A DNA stretch of 64,000 nt from VBAS01 sp964508655 (GTDB lineage: Bacteria > Bacteroidota > Bacteroidia > Chitinophagales > Chitinophagaceae), in the NCBI GenBank assembly GCA_964508655.1, contig CAZDUO010000009.1, forward strand, positions 5,105 through 69,104, read 5' to 3'. Positions 27,001-36,189 of the stretch are shown in pieces (within the stretch, counting starts at the first letter, position 1; every line of letters starts with the position of its first letter). Made by a program: the position numbers and the translations under genes. A model generated the notes under the pieces. It was given only the letters and a program-made list of their open reading frames with translations. It was not told where the DNA came from and ran no database searches.

Positions 27001-27173
27001 ACCAGACGGAAAGCGATATACCAAGAGTGAACCAGCCCAATATTGACCTGGCGAATAAATTGAATGCCGAATGGGCTGCACTGAAATCAAGAGCCGATGA
27101 ATTGCTGGAAAAAGACTTGCCGGCGCTGAATAAAAAACTGTGGGAAGCAGGCGTAGGGGCAGTGTGGAAATAG
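24017..27173 (+). pseudogene. VPS10/sortilin-like exosialidase-fold secreted protein with a frameshift
   Basis: Two overlapping frames form one gene. The first (24017-24730) has a signal peptide and beta-propeller repeats with GLWKTDDIGMSWRNISDG, GDGVYKSTDAGKTWKKIG (Ser-x-Asp-x-Gly-x-Thr-Trp sortilin/BNR motifs). The second (24666-27173) continues with GLYKSVDGGETWEKM, many more such motifs, and a C-terminal helical part. The frames join at a run of five T (24651-24655): deleting one T converts RIFICCHV into RILYAAMW, the expected family sequence. So this is a +1 frameshift in an otherwise intact gene of about 1,050 codons; a sequencing error in the homopolymer cannot be excluded. It also has an in-frame repeat at 26499-26531. 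Confidence 0.85.
26499..26531 (+). repeat. probable in-frame repeat insert (RAEPVLSKAKG)
   Basis: Codons 26499-26531 read RAEPVLSKAKG between GGP and LNRFAWDMR, where the family usually has a short glycine/proline loop. The phrase is reminiscent of the EPVLSLSKG translations produced by interspersed GAGCCTGTCCTGAG-type palindromes in Bacteroidota. The call is tentative. Confidence 0.45.
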
Positions 27174-27229
27174 AATTGGGGTAAGTAATTTGAATGAATT
27201 GTCATAACTTGAACATACAACAGCACGGT

Positions 27230-27913
27230 ATGAAAAAGATTTTTATACTGCTAATTTCAATTGTTATTTATGCTTTTGGCGAAGCCCAAACTTTAAAGTA
27301 TGTCATCTTTTCCGGGGGCTCCGAACTTACTTCAATTGGATTTATCACCGATCAGAAGATCGTCATCAAAATTTCGCAGGATGGAGCAATGCAGGAGTGG
27401 GGCTATGATGCGGAACCCGGCCGTTTTTATTCCAAACCCGGTTTGCTGCAGCCTTATATGGGGCGTGTGGAATATTACGGGCAGCAGTATGATTCGGCAT
27501 TCAGGGGTAAGGTAAAAAGTATCGGCACGGCAAACATCACCTATTACGGTTCATTTGAAAAAGCAGACCTGGCTGGGAAAATAAAATCCATCGGTAATCT
27601 TTCGCTGGATTACTATTCCGGGTTTGATAATGAAGCGCTGCGAGGTAAACTGAAATCAGCAGGTACCTACCAGTTCACTTATTTTGCTTCGTATGAAAAT
27701 GAAGCGTACCGCGGCAAGATAAAATCAGTGGGATCCAACCAGCTTACTTACTATTCATCCTTTGATGACAAGCTCATTAGCGGCAAGATAAAAAGCATCG
27801 GGCCCTATAAATATGAGTGGTACACATCGGCACAAATTACCCGCTACCGCGGTGGGTTGAAGTCAGGGGCGGTCAACCAGGTTATCGAGGGGGTTATGTA
27901 TGTTATTTGGTAA
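27230..27913 (+). CDS. secreted protein with 23-residue tandem repeats
   Basis: A 227-residue protein with a signal peptide (MKKIFILLISIVIYAFGEAQ) starting at the ATG at 27230 (the frame opens 12 codons earlier). After a beta-rich head (to about residue 85), five to six tandem repeats of 23 residues follow: xxxxRGKIKSIGxxxLTYYxSFD, e.g. NEAYRGKIKSVGSNQLTYYS and DKLISGKIKSIGPYKYEWYT. The pattern looks like a repetitive beta-solenoid or sheet. No function is known to me. It follows the sortilin-like gene by 57 bp. Confidence 0.8.
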   Translation: MKKIFILLISIVIYAFGEAQTLKYVIFSGGSELTSIGFITDQKIVIKISQDGAMQEWGYDAEPGRFYSKPGLLQPYMGRVEYYGQQYDSAFRGKVKSIGTANITYYGSFEKADLAGKIKSIGNLSLDYYSGFDNEALRGKLKSAGTYQFTYFASYENEAYRGKIKSVGSNQLTYYSSFDDKLISGKIKSIGPYKYEWYTSAQITRYRGGLKSGAVNQVIEGVMYVIW

Positions 27914-27980
27914 TTGGCAGGCCACTGCATTTTTTTAAACTGCTGATTCCGGCATACAGTATCTGAATTTTTATTTCTGA

Positions 27981-28376
27981 ATGAAAATATCTCCCGGTCA
28001 AAAAGCCACCCGCAGTATAACACTGACGGCCAATCATGTTAAAACCTATGCAGCACTTACCGGTGATTATAACCCGCTGCATTTTGACAAAGAGTTTGTC
28101 GCCAAAACAAAATTCAAAAAGCTGGTGGTGCAGGGTGGGTTGACTACCGGCCTGCTGCATGCATTAGTGGCCATGGATATGCCCGGGCCGGGTACGGTAT
28201 TTCTCAGCCAGAACTGGAAATTTACGGCCCCGGTTTATATTGGCGATACTATAACGGCAGAAGCAGAAGTGATAAGTGTGCATAAAACAAAGCCGGTGAC
28301 ACAATTAAAAATTAAGGTTACCAGGCAAAATGGAGAAAATGTACTGGAAGGTGAAGCATGGTGCTATACATTTTGA
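27981..28376 (+). CDS. MaoC-family hot-dog dehydratase
   Basis: A 131-residue hot-dog protein. It carries the hydratase-2 motif YAALTGDYNPLHFDKEFVAKTKF (catalytic Asp and His) followed by VVQGGLTTGLLHALVA and a strand FTAPVYIGDTITAEAEV. The family hydrates trans-2-enoyl-CoA. The substrate chain length is unknown and no fatty-acid genes are adjacent. Confidence 0.92.
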   Translation: MKISPGQKATRSITLTANHVKTYAALTGDYNPLHFDKEFVAKTKFKKLVVQGGLTTGLLHALVAMDMPGPGTVFLSQNWKFTAPVYIGDTITAEAEVISVHKTKPVTQLKIKVTRQNGENVLEGEAWCYTF

Positions 28377-28475
28377 ATGCCTTTGATCTTCGGTTAAAAT
28401 CCAGACCCATAGTAAAAGCTCCCTTCATACTGTGATGGATTTTATTTAAATTTACTCACCTCGCTATCCATTTTA

Positions 28476-28483
28476 TACTTTTG
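28476..28483 (+). promoter_or_regulatory. candidate -7 box upstream of the lysyl oxidase gene
   Basis: TACTTTTG, the same TAnnTTTG octamer as at 6624 and 11673, lies 72 bases before the ATG. Matched by eye only. Confidence 0.35.
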
Positions 28484-28555
28484 AATCACTGCAGGCCCGG
28501 TATTTTATAAAAAGCCGCTGAAAATGATTTTTAAAAAAAATCAAAGCTTATTTAT

Positions 28556-29263
28556 ATGAGAAAGTTTTTGCCTTTATTGGTGTTCACCGGGTCAGTACTT
28601 ATACTCTATTACTCTTGCCAGAAAAAAAGAGAAATACCAACACCGCTCAACGAAGAACAGCCAGTCAGCTCTGTCAATACAGGTAACCCGGCAAATGAAC
28701 TGGATGTATTGCCCGATCTTACAATTGATGCACAGCGCCTACAGTCCAGCGTAATTATCAGAACAAAAGTATTTAAGCCGGGAGATTGTGCAGTATTTGA
28801 AGGCTGTGTGGGCGGCTCAGGCAAGCGTAAGTTGCTGCGTTTCGATGTGGCTACACCCAATATAGGTGATGCAGATCTTTTTCTTGGCAGCCCGGTCAAT
28901 AATCCCCTTTTTTCCTTCAGTCAATGTCATCGTCATTATCATTTTAATGGTTATGCAAATTATGAATTGCTGAATGCTGCAGGTACTAATGTGCTTACCG
29001 GTCACAAACAGGCTTTTTGTCTTATGGATTATTCCCGCTACGATCCTTCGGCAGGCCCGGCCCAATATACCTGCTCTTACCAGGGCATTTCCGCCGGCTG
29101 GCAGGATGTGTATGGCAGCTATCTCGATTGTCAATGGCTCGACATTACCGGCATTGCCAAAGGCGATTACCTGCTGCAGGTTACCATTAATCCCGACCGC
29201 ATCCTTACTGAAAGCAATTATGTTAATAACGTAGCTGCTGTACCGGTATCAATTAATAAATAA
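28556..29263 (+). CDS. lipoprotein lysyl oxidase family protein
   Basis: The 235-residue protein has a lipobox (VLILYYSC, Cys21), so it is predicted to be a lipoprotein. From residue 85 it matches the animal lysyl oxidase core: copper-ligand motif CHRHYHF (Cys124, His125, His127, His129), GHKQAFCLMD with Lys151 at the position that forms the lysyl tyrosylquinone cofactor, DVYGSYLDCQWLDIT with Tyr186 in the place of the partner Tyr, and the closing INPDRILTESNYVNN. All the cofactor residues are present, so an active copper amine oxidase acting on lysyl side chains or small amines is likely. Bacterial homologues are known but rare. Confidence 0.88.
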   Translation: MRKFLPLLVFTGSVLILYYSCQKKREIPTPLNEEQPVSSVNTGNPANELDVLPDLTIDAQRLQSSVIIRTKVFKPGDCAVFEGCVGGSGKRKLLRFDVATPNIGDADLFLGSPVNNPLFSFSQCHRHYHFNGYANYELLNAAGTNVLTGHKQAFCLMDYSRYDPSAGPAQYTCSYQGISAGWQDVYGSYLDCQWLDITGIAKGDYLLQVTINPDRILTESNYVNNVAAVPVSINK

Positions 29264-29383
29264 GTTTTGCCGGTGAGTGAATTGCCAGTAAATGAAATAA
29301 GGTTTTTAAGCTTATTCTGAGAACCGACGCTGCACAGTGTAATGAATTTATTTGAAAATGAAAGTCACATGCAAAAATGGAAT

Positions 29384-30205
29384 TTACCTTCTTCTGTTCA
29401 GCGTATAACTGAAATCCAGGTCACCCACCAGTAAGTTGCCTTTTTCATCAGTGAAGATCACCACATCTTCATCCAGTTTTAAAAGACGAATAAGGGGGGT
29501 ATTATTTTCGTCGTCAAGGCGGAAAATGATTCTGCCATCTTTCCCTGTTTCGATTTTCCAGTTTCCGGTTCGGCCGCCCGCCTCACGCCATGGAGTGCCC
29601 TTCATTAAATAGTTGCCCTGTTTATTTTCTTCGTTGGCATAAAGAACAATAAGCCACTTTAATTTATAGCACTCGCTGCTCCGGGGTATGATGCCGGGAA
29701 TACCACATGGGGTTCTTCCTTCAAAAACCAACGAATCATCCATCTCAGATTGTTTAGCCGTGATGCTGACCTGGTCAGTTAATACCGGGGTTAAATTATT
29801 CAGTGTATAGCTCCAGCCCCCATTGCCGGCCAGCAGGTTGTTGTTTTTGTTCATAAAATGAAGCAGGTTGTCGTTTAGCCTGGCAAGCCTTAATGACAGC
29901 TTCCCGTTTTGCAGCTGGTAAATATTTTTTCCCATTTTCAGCTCACCGCTGAGTTCAATTATTTTCCCGCCATTGATAAAGCCATTGCTGTTGGGTTTCC
30001 CGATTCCATAATTGCAGTGAAGGGTGTAGCGGTTTTCCTCAAGCGATAAATTCCAGCGGATAAAATCAATAGAATCACTTAGAGAGATTTCAAGAAAGAT
30101 CCTCACAAGTCTGTCAGCAGGAGTACTCCCGGTATATTTTATTTCTTTACCACCGGCACACGCGGCAGACAGAACCAAATACAGAAAAACAGAACTGAAT
30201 TTCAT
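29384..30205 (-). CDS. lipoprotein with a duplicated domain, function unknown
   Basis: The 273-residue protein has a lipobox (LVLSAAC, cleaved before Cys16). The mature part has two related halves, each ending in a GxxLLxGxxxxSYTLN motif: LLAGNGGWSYTLNN and LLVGDLDFSYTLNR. The second half contains an FEGRTPCG...C loop with paired cysteines, as in NlpE-like copper-resistance lipoproteins of Bacteroidota, but I cannot establish homology. It is convergent with the lysyl oxidase gene, whose copper need makes the comparison interesting but not decisive. Confidence 0.72.
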   Translation of the reverse strand: MKFSSVFLYLVLSAACAGGKEIKYTGSTPADRLVRIFLEISLSDSIDFIRWNLSLEENRYTLHCNYGIGKPNSNGFINGGKIIELSGELKMGKNIYQLQNGKLSLRLARLNDNLLHFMNKNNNLLAGNGGWSYTLNNLTPVLTDQVSITAKQSEMDDSLVFEGRTPCGIPGIIPRSSECYKLKWLIVLYANEENKQGNYLMKGTPWREAGGRTGNWKIETGKDGRIIFRLDDENNTPLIRLLKLDEDVVIFTDEKGNLLVGDLDFSYTLNRRR

Positions 30206-30509
30206 TTTGTTCCTTGTTTCATAAACTTCAGGAAAGTTACCGGCTTTAAAATTAAGGCTACATCACCGGTAAAGTTTTCTTGATGAAATACAAATTTTCA
30301 GAACCGGATTTCTTTCTACTCCTTTCTATTATTCCGCATAATGGTGATGAATATTTACGCTGCAGGCAAATGGCAAAACAATTCTTACGGGAGTTTTTAA
30401 GTATTTACATGTAGTTTGATTACTACATTTTTTAAAAAGCATCACTACAGTGCAGGTAATGGTTTTGTATGAGTTTTGTTATGAAATCCACCTAAAAAAA
30501 ATCAATACT
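30206..30509. other. regulatory region between lipoprotein and response-regulator genes
   Basis: This 304-bp divergent intergenic region has no gene. It holds the palindrome ATGTAGT-N6-ACTACAT at 30409-30428; the rest is AT-rich with no recognised feature. Confidence 0.6.
30409..30428. promoter_or_regulatory. palindromic operator candidate ATGTAGT-N6-ACTACAT
   Basis: A perfect 7+7 inverted repeat with a 6-base spacer, 81 bases before the start of the NarL-type regulator at 30510. An almost identical palindrome precedes the regulator at 36979, so both are probably bound by one of the regulators encoded here. Confidence 0.6.
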
Positions 30510-31142
30510 ATGGAAAAAATCACCCTCCTCCTTACCGACGACCACCAGCTTATACTCGATAGCTGGAAATACATGCTGGAAGCCGACGAACGATTCACTG
30601 TAGTAGGTACAGCCAATTCAGGACAGGAAGCAATTGAGCTGGCAATAGCCAAAAGGCCTATGATTGTGCTCATGGACATCAACATGAACGCAATGAATGG
30701 TTTTGAAGCCACCCGGCAAATCAAGAAAGTTTCTCCGGGTTCAAAAATCATTGGCGTTTCTATTCATTCCATGCCGGCTTATGCTAAAAAGATGCTGAAG
30801 ATGGGCGCCAGCGGGTATGTCACCAAAAATTCTTCCCGACAGGAACTGATTAAAACCATCCTCGAAGTGCATGAAGGTAAAACCTACATCTGCGAGGAAG
30901 TAAAAAACATTATTATCCGCAATGAGCTGGAGCCGGAAGCAAAACCCGACATCAACCTGCTCTCAAAACGTGAACTGGAAATAGTTCAGTTCATCAAGCA
31001 GGGATTGTCATCAAAAGAAATCTCTACGGAACTGAGCCTTTCGCTGAAAACAATAGAGGTTCACCGCTACAACATTCTGAAGAAACTCGATCTTCCCAAT
31101 GCTGCAGCCCTGGTCAATTTTGTCAATCACAACGGTATTTAA
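30510..31142 (+). CDS. NarL/FixJ-type response regulator
   Basis: A 210-residue regulator with a receiver (TLLLTDDHQLILDSW, phospho-acceptor Asp56 in VLMDINMN, switch Ser, Lys in YVTKNSS) and a LuxR/NarL helix-turn-helix (LSKRELEIVQFIKQGLSSKE, SLKTIEVHRYNILKKLDL). I chose the ATG at 30510 (MEKITLLLTDDHQ) because the open frame before it is not family-like. The adjacent, longer kinase gene downstream is the likely partner. The palindrome at 30409-30428 may mark autoregulation. Confidence 0.93.
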   Translation: MEKITLLLTDDHQLILDSWKYMLEADERFTVVGTANSGQEAIELAIAKRPMIVLMDINMNAMNGFEATRQIKKVSPGSKIIGVSIHSMPAYAKKMLKMGASGYVTKNSSRQELIKTILEVHEGKTYICEEVKNIIIRNELEPEAKPDINLLSKRELEIVQFIKQGLSSKEISTELSLSLKTIEVHRYNILKKLDLPNAAALVNFVNHNGI

Positions 31143-31668
31143 ATTACCGAACGCAACGTTTTCCTGGTCAATGTACAGGTTATTTTGAATAACCGGCGCG
31201 GTTAAATTCCGGGCCTTGTTGTGCGTAAAACATTAACAACTAAACCGCTGGCTGGCTGGACGCAGTCAGTTTTTTTGATAAATTTATCGCATAGCAGCTT
31301 TCGGGTTTTTTTTTGAGTAGTTGAGTCCGGGCAATTACCTGGGCAGGGGCTTTTACCGGATGCAATATCCCATATATTGCACCCGGCTCCCCAACAGTAA
31401 TTTGAGGCAGGTGAATTAATAAAGATTGAACCCTGAAAATTGCTGAATTTAAATTAATGTGTTGTTTAAAGCCACTATCCACCGGGTGCTTTTCCCGGCG
31501 ACATAAATGAAAAATCTGATTCCCTCCAATACTACCCTTCCCCGGTATGCAGACATTCATTACCCGGTTGATAAAAAATACGCTTATCACCGGCTTTACT
31601 ACACTGCTAAGTATTGGGTTTCTGCTTTGTTTCATTTTTCAAATTTCAAAAACGTAAAACAACCAGCG
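31143..31668. other. region before the large sensor kinase
   Basis: No gene or RNA recognised. The kinase frame is open from an ATG at 31507, giving 54 extra residues without signal-peptide features; I treat that stretch as untranslated because a good signal peptide starts at 31669. Confidence 0.45.
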
Positions 31669-34600
31669 ATGTGGATAAAAACCGGTTTATTGTTTGTGCT
31701 GTTTGCATTTGCGCCATTTTTTTCACAGGCCCAGTCAATTGATTCGCTTGAAAAACTTATCGCCGGCAAGAATTTGAGCAGCCGGCAAAGAGCCGATGCA
31801 CTCAACCTGCTAAGCCAAAAACTGATTTTTGTAAATGATAACCGTGCGGCGCACCTGGCGCATGAGTCACTGGAACTGGCCTTCCGCATCAATTACCCGC
31901 TGGGTCAGGCGGCGGCCTATCGTGTCTTATCCAGCATTTATTCTATTTCAGGAAAAGATTTTATCAGCGCCGAATACCTCCAGCGGGCATTGGATATTTT
32001 CAGGGACTATGACGATTCCATTGGTATTGCCAATTGTTATATTTCAATGGGACACGCATTCCGCAAACAAAACAACCGGCCGGCCGAAGTGGAGTATCAT
32101 AAAAAATCTTTTGAGATTTTTTCGCGGTTGAAAATCCCAGACCGCATCGGCACAGCAGCCCACAACCTGGGCGAGAGTTATTTAAATACCGGCGATAACC
32201 TGAAATGCCGTGAGTTGACACTGCTGGCAATTAAAATAAATGACTCAATCGGCAACCTGCCGGTGCTTTCCAATTGTTACAAAGTAATCGGCAAGCTTGA
32301 ATTTACGGAAGGAAATTATCATAAGGCAGAAAATTATTTTAACCGGTTGCTTGACATTTCAAAAGTATTGGGAGATAATTCTCAAAAAATTTCCACCATC
32401 GAGGCCATGATTTACCTGGCTGAAATAAAAGGAAGGCAGGGCGATAAGCGACAGCAATTGATAATATTAAAAAAAGCTGCCGGTTTCAGCCAAATGCATC
32501 TTTTGGCCGGTTACCTGCAGCAAATCTATACGGCGTTAATCCGGTTTTATATTGATGAAAATGATACGCAACAGGCAGCCGCCGCTGTGAAAGAATACAA
32601 CCAGGTTTCTGAATCGGTGACAATCAGGCTGCTACAGCAGCAGGCCAACCTCAGCGATTATGTTATCAGTGCTTACCGCTTTCACGAAAATGAAAGAAAA
32701 AATGCCCAAAATAAAAATATTACCCAGTCTGTAACGCTCAGGAATAAAAACATTCTGCTTGTCATATTGCTGGTATTTGCACTGTTGCTCACAGGGTTTA
32801 TTTCCCTTTTACTCATCATAAGCCGGCAGCGGAAAAAGGCTGTTGAAACAATCCGCCAAAATGAAGAAAAATACCGTCGCCTGTTCGAAATGAGCCTGGC
32901 TGGTATTTACCAGACCAATGCCAGAGGAGAAATACTGACCAGCAACCTGTCTTTTGCCCGTATGCTTGGCTTTAATTCGGTGGAGGAACTTAAAAAAGTC
33001 AAGGCGACTGATTTATATAATACAAAGGCGGAAAGAGAAAATTTTCTTGAAATTCTACGGAAAGAACAGCAAATTATCAATAATGAACTGCGGCTCAAAG
33101 GCCACCATGGCAACACGATTCATTGTGTTGAAAATGTAATTCGCTACCAGGACAGCAACGGCGAAGAAATATTTGAAGGAGTCATAATTGACATTACGGG
33201 GTTGAAAACTGCAGAAAAAGAACTGATGCAGTCGAGGGAAAAATATTTTTCACTGATTAACACGGTAGATGGCATTGTGTGGGAAGCCGATGCCCAAACC
33301 TTCCGGTTCAATTTTGTGAGCCGGCAGGCCGAAAAGCTTCTTGGCTACCCGGTTGATGATTGGATTAACCGCCCCGGCTTCTGGAAAGATCACATACATG
33401 AGGATGACCGCAACTGGGCAGTGGCGTATTGCATTCAATGTACACGGGATAAAAAACCACATGAATTTGAATATCGCATGGTGGCTGCCGATGGACGCAC
33501 GGTGTGGCTCAGAGATATTGTCACCGTGCTGGTTGAAAATGACAAACCCGTTTTGCTGCGCGGCATTATGGTGGATATTACCGAAAAGAAAAAAACACAG
33601 ACTGCCCTGGAAGACTCAGAAAAAAAACTCCGCCAGGTGTTGACGAGCATGGCTGATAACTTTTATGTAATTGACCGCAATTACCGGGTTATACTGATAA
33701 ATGAAAAGGCTAAAATGAACCTGGCAAAGGCCTGGGGAAAGCCCGTTGACATGGGTACCAATATACTTGATGCAATACCCGAAAAAAGTACTTCCCGTGT
33801 CAGACAACATTTTGAAAAAGCTTTTCAGGGAGAGCAATCGGAATATGAACTCTATAATCCGAACCCCGGGCTGACCGAGTGGGTGTCGGTAAGTTTTGTA
33901 CCCGTGCAGGATGATAGCGAGGCAATTTTGAGTGTATGCGTCATTGCAAAAGATATCACCGAACGAAAAAAAGCTGAAATCGAACTGGCCGAAAGCGAAA
34001 ACCGGCTGCGCACCATCTTTAACAGCGAACCGGAGTGCATCAAACTTGTAAACGCTGATGGTGAATTGCTAAAAATAAATCCCGCCGGCCTGGCAATGAT
34101 TGAAGCCGAAAACGAAGAACAGGTGCGGGGCAAAAATATTAATAACCTTGTAACACCGCCTTACCGCAATGCTTTTAATAAGCTCGCCAGCGATGTATTT
34201 GCCGGAAAACCCGGTATGCTCGAGTTTGAGATTGTTGGTTTAAAAGGCACACAGCGCTGGCTGGAAACCCATGCCGTGCCGCTGAAAAATGCCGAAGGAA
34301 AAATCATCGCTCTGCTCAGTGTTACCCGCGATGTATCGGAGCGGAAAAAAACCGCAGAAGAACTTTTAAGGGAAAAGACACTTTCTGATTCAATTATCAA
34401 CAGCCTGCCCGGCGTGTTCTATTTACTGGATGAATCCGGGAACTATTTGCGATGGAATAAAAACGTTGAAGCTATTTCCGGTTTTTGCCCAGAAGAAATC
34501 AGCAGGATGCATGCACTGGATTTTATTGATGAAGCAGATAAAAAAAATGTTGCCGGCACCATGGCAAGAGTGTTTGAAAAAGGAATGGCTGACGTGGAAG

Positions 34601-36168
34601 CCACAGTTCTTACTAAAGACAAAAAGAAAATCCCTTTTTACATGAATGGCTGGCGGGTGATTTTTGACGGCCGGCCCTGCCTGATAGGCATAGGTATTGA
34701 TATTTCTGAGCGTAAAAAAACCGAAGCGGCCATTAGAAAATACAATGAGCGGTTCGAAATGATCGCTGCCACCACCCATGACGCCATCTGGGAATGGAAC
34801 CTTGAAACCGGCGAAATATGGGGTAATGAAATGCACCAGCGGTTGTATGGACTTACCTCGTCAGACCCGGTTCCCACAGAAGAAATGTGGAAAAAAAGAA
34901 TACATCCCGGAGACCGGAAAGAAGTTATACACGATCTCGCAGAAGCACTGGCTTCGGACAAGAATGTCTGGTTAAAGGAATATCGTTTCCTGGTGCAGGA
35001 TGAATATAAAGACATCTACGATCGTAGCTATATTGTGCGCAATGCGGCAGGCAAACCCATCCGCATCATGGGCAGCATGATGGATATAACCGAACGTAAA
35101 AAGGCCGAGCAGGCTATACGAACCAGCGAAGAAACCCGGCGGCTGATTATGAACTCGGCTATGGATGCCATCATTGTGATGAACACAGAAGGACGTGTTA
35201 CCAGCTGGAATCCGCAGGCAGAAATCATTTTTGGATGGAAAGAAAAGGAAGTCGTGGGAAAATTGCTAAGCGATACCATTATTCCTGGCCACCTGAAGGA
35301 AAAAAATAATAGGGGTCTTGCAAATTATTTGCAAACCGGGAAAGGTCCGTTGCTTAATAAACTCATCGAGATTATGGCTGTAAACCGCGAGGGCAAAGAA
35401 TTTCCCGTCGAACTGAGCATTATTGATATAAAACAGGGTGGCGAAATATTCTTTTGTGGATTCATTCGTGATATTTCAGGCCGAAAGCAGGCAGAGGAAA
35501 AACTGAAACAATCGTATGAGGATATCCGCCGGCTGGCTTCGCATCTTGAAAAAGTGAGAGAAGAAGAACGCATAAACATTGCACGGGAAATTCACGATGA
35601 GCTGGGGCAACAGCTCACGGTATTGAAAATGGACATTTCCTGGCTAAATAAAAAACTAACGGTTAATGACCCGGGCATCAGGCAAAAGATACAGGAACTG
35701 CTGAAAGTGATAGATCATACTGTAAATACGGTGCGAAGAATTTCTACAGAACTTCGGCCAAGCATACTGGATGATCTTGGCCTTGTAGCTGCACTGGAAT
35801 GGCAAAGCCAGGAGTTTAAGAATCATTCAGGTATTAAAACAAAATTTGTTTCCAAAGTGGATGAAGTAAAAATACCCGGCGGCGTGGCAACTACCCTGTT
35901 CCGCATTTTCCAGGAGAGCCTCACCAATGTGGCGCGACATGCCGGAGCTACCAGCGTGGAAGCCGTGTTGAGCATGGAAAAAGAAAAAATCAAAATGACG
36001 ATTACCGATGACGGCAAAGGATTTTATACAGAACGTATTGAAAATAAAAAAACATTGGGTATATTAGGCATGCGTGAAAGGGCAACCCTGATGGGAGGGG
36101 AATATAAAATAATCAGTACTCCGGGAAAAGGCACACAAATACAGGTTACCGTTCCGGTTAGTAGCTAA
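31669..36168 (+). CDS. multi-PAS sensor histidine kinase with TPR sensor domain (HisKA_3)
   Basis: About 1,499 residues. Signal peptide MWIKTGLLFVLFAFAPFFSQAQ; TPR-like periplasmic helices (about residues 25-330, LGQAAAYRVLSSIYSISGKD and so on); one membrane segment (ILLVILLVFALLLTGFISLL, about 360-385); then seven PAS domains, starting at NEEKYRRLFEMSLAGIYQTN, SREKYFSLINTVDGIVWEAD, SEKKLRQVLTSMADNFYVID, SENRLRTIFNSEPECIKLVN, EKTLSDSIINSLPGVFYLLD, YNERFEMIAATTHDAIWEWN and SEETRRLIMNSAMDAIIVMN; HisKA_3 with His1309 in REIHDELGQQ; and a HATPase. It follows and probably pairs with the NarL regulators around it. The start was chosen at 31669; 31507 is an alternative. Confidence 0.92.
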   Translation: MWIKTGLLFVLFAFAPFFSQAQSIDSLEKLIAGKNLSSRQRADALNLLSQKLIFVNDNRAAHLAHESLELAFRINYPLGQAAAYRVLSSIYSISGKDFISAEYLQRALDIFRDYDDSIGIANCYISMGHAFRKQNNRPAEVEYHKKSFEIFSRLKIPDRIGTAAHNLGESYLNTGDNLKCRELTLLAIKINDSIGNLPVLSNCYKVIGKLEFTEGNYHKAENYFNRLLDISKVLGDNSQKISTIEAMIYLAEIKGRQGDKRQQLIILKKAAGFSQMHLLAGYLQQIYTALIRFYIDENDTQQAAAAVKEYNQVSESVTIRLLQQQANLSDYVISAYRFHENERKNAQNKNITQSVTLRNKNILLVILLVFALLLTGFISLLLIISRQRKKAVETIRQNEEKYRRLFEMSLAGIYQTNARGEILTSNLSFARMLGFNSVEELKKVKATDLYNTKAERENFLEILRKEQQIINNELRLKGHHGNTIHCVENVIRYQDSNGEEIFEGVIIDITGLKTAEKELMQSREKYFSLINTVDGIVWEADAQTFRFNFVSRQAEKLLGYPVDDWINRPGFWKDHIHEDDRNWAVAYCIQCTRDKKPHEFEYRMVAADGRTVWLRDIVTVLVENDKPVLLRGIMVDITEKKKTQTALEDSEKKLRQVLTSMADNFYVIDRNYRVILINEKAKMNLAKAWGKPVDMGTNILDAIPEKSTSRVRQHFEKAFQGEQSEYELYNPNPGLTEWVSVSFVPVQDDSEAILSVCVIAKDITERKKAEIELAESENRLRTIFNSEPECIKLVNADGELLKINPAGLAMIEAENEEQVRGKNINNLVTPPYRNAFNKLASDVFAGKPGMLEFEIVGLKGTQRWLETHAVPLKNAEGKIIALLSVTRDVSERKKTAEELLREKTLSDSIINSLPGVFYLLDESGNYLRWNKNVEAISGFCPEEISRMHALDFIDEADKKNVAGTMARVFEKGMADVEATVLTKDKKKIPFYMNGWRVIFDGRPCLIGIGIDISERKKTEAAIRKYNERFEMIAATTHDAIWEWNLETGEIWGNEMHQRLYGLTSSDPVPTEEMWKKRIHPGDRKEVIHDLAEALASDKNVWLKEYRFLVQDEYKDIYDRSYIVRNAAGKPIRIMGSMMDITERKKAEQAIRTSEETRRLIMNSAMDAIIVMNTEGRVTSWNPQAEIIFGWKEKEVVGKLLSDTIIPGHLKEKNNRGLANYLQTGKGPLLNKLIEIMAVNREGKEFPVELSIIDIKQGGEIFFCGFIRDISGRKQAEEKLKQSYEDIRRLASHLEKVREEERINIAREIHDELGQQLTVLKMDISWLNKKLTVNDPGIRQKIQELLKVIDHTVNTVRRISTELRPSILDDLGLVAALEWQSQEFKNHSGIKTKFVSKVDEVKIPGGVATTLFRIFQESLTNVARHAGATSVEAVLSMEKEKIKMTITDDGKGFYTERIENKKTLGILGMRERATLMGGEYKIISTPGKGTQIQVTVPVSS

Positions 36169-36189
36169 AGGTAAACGGAAAACTGTTTT

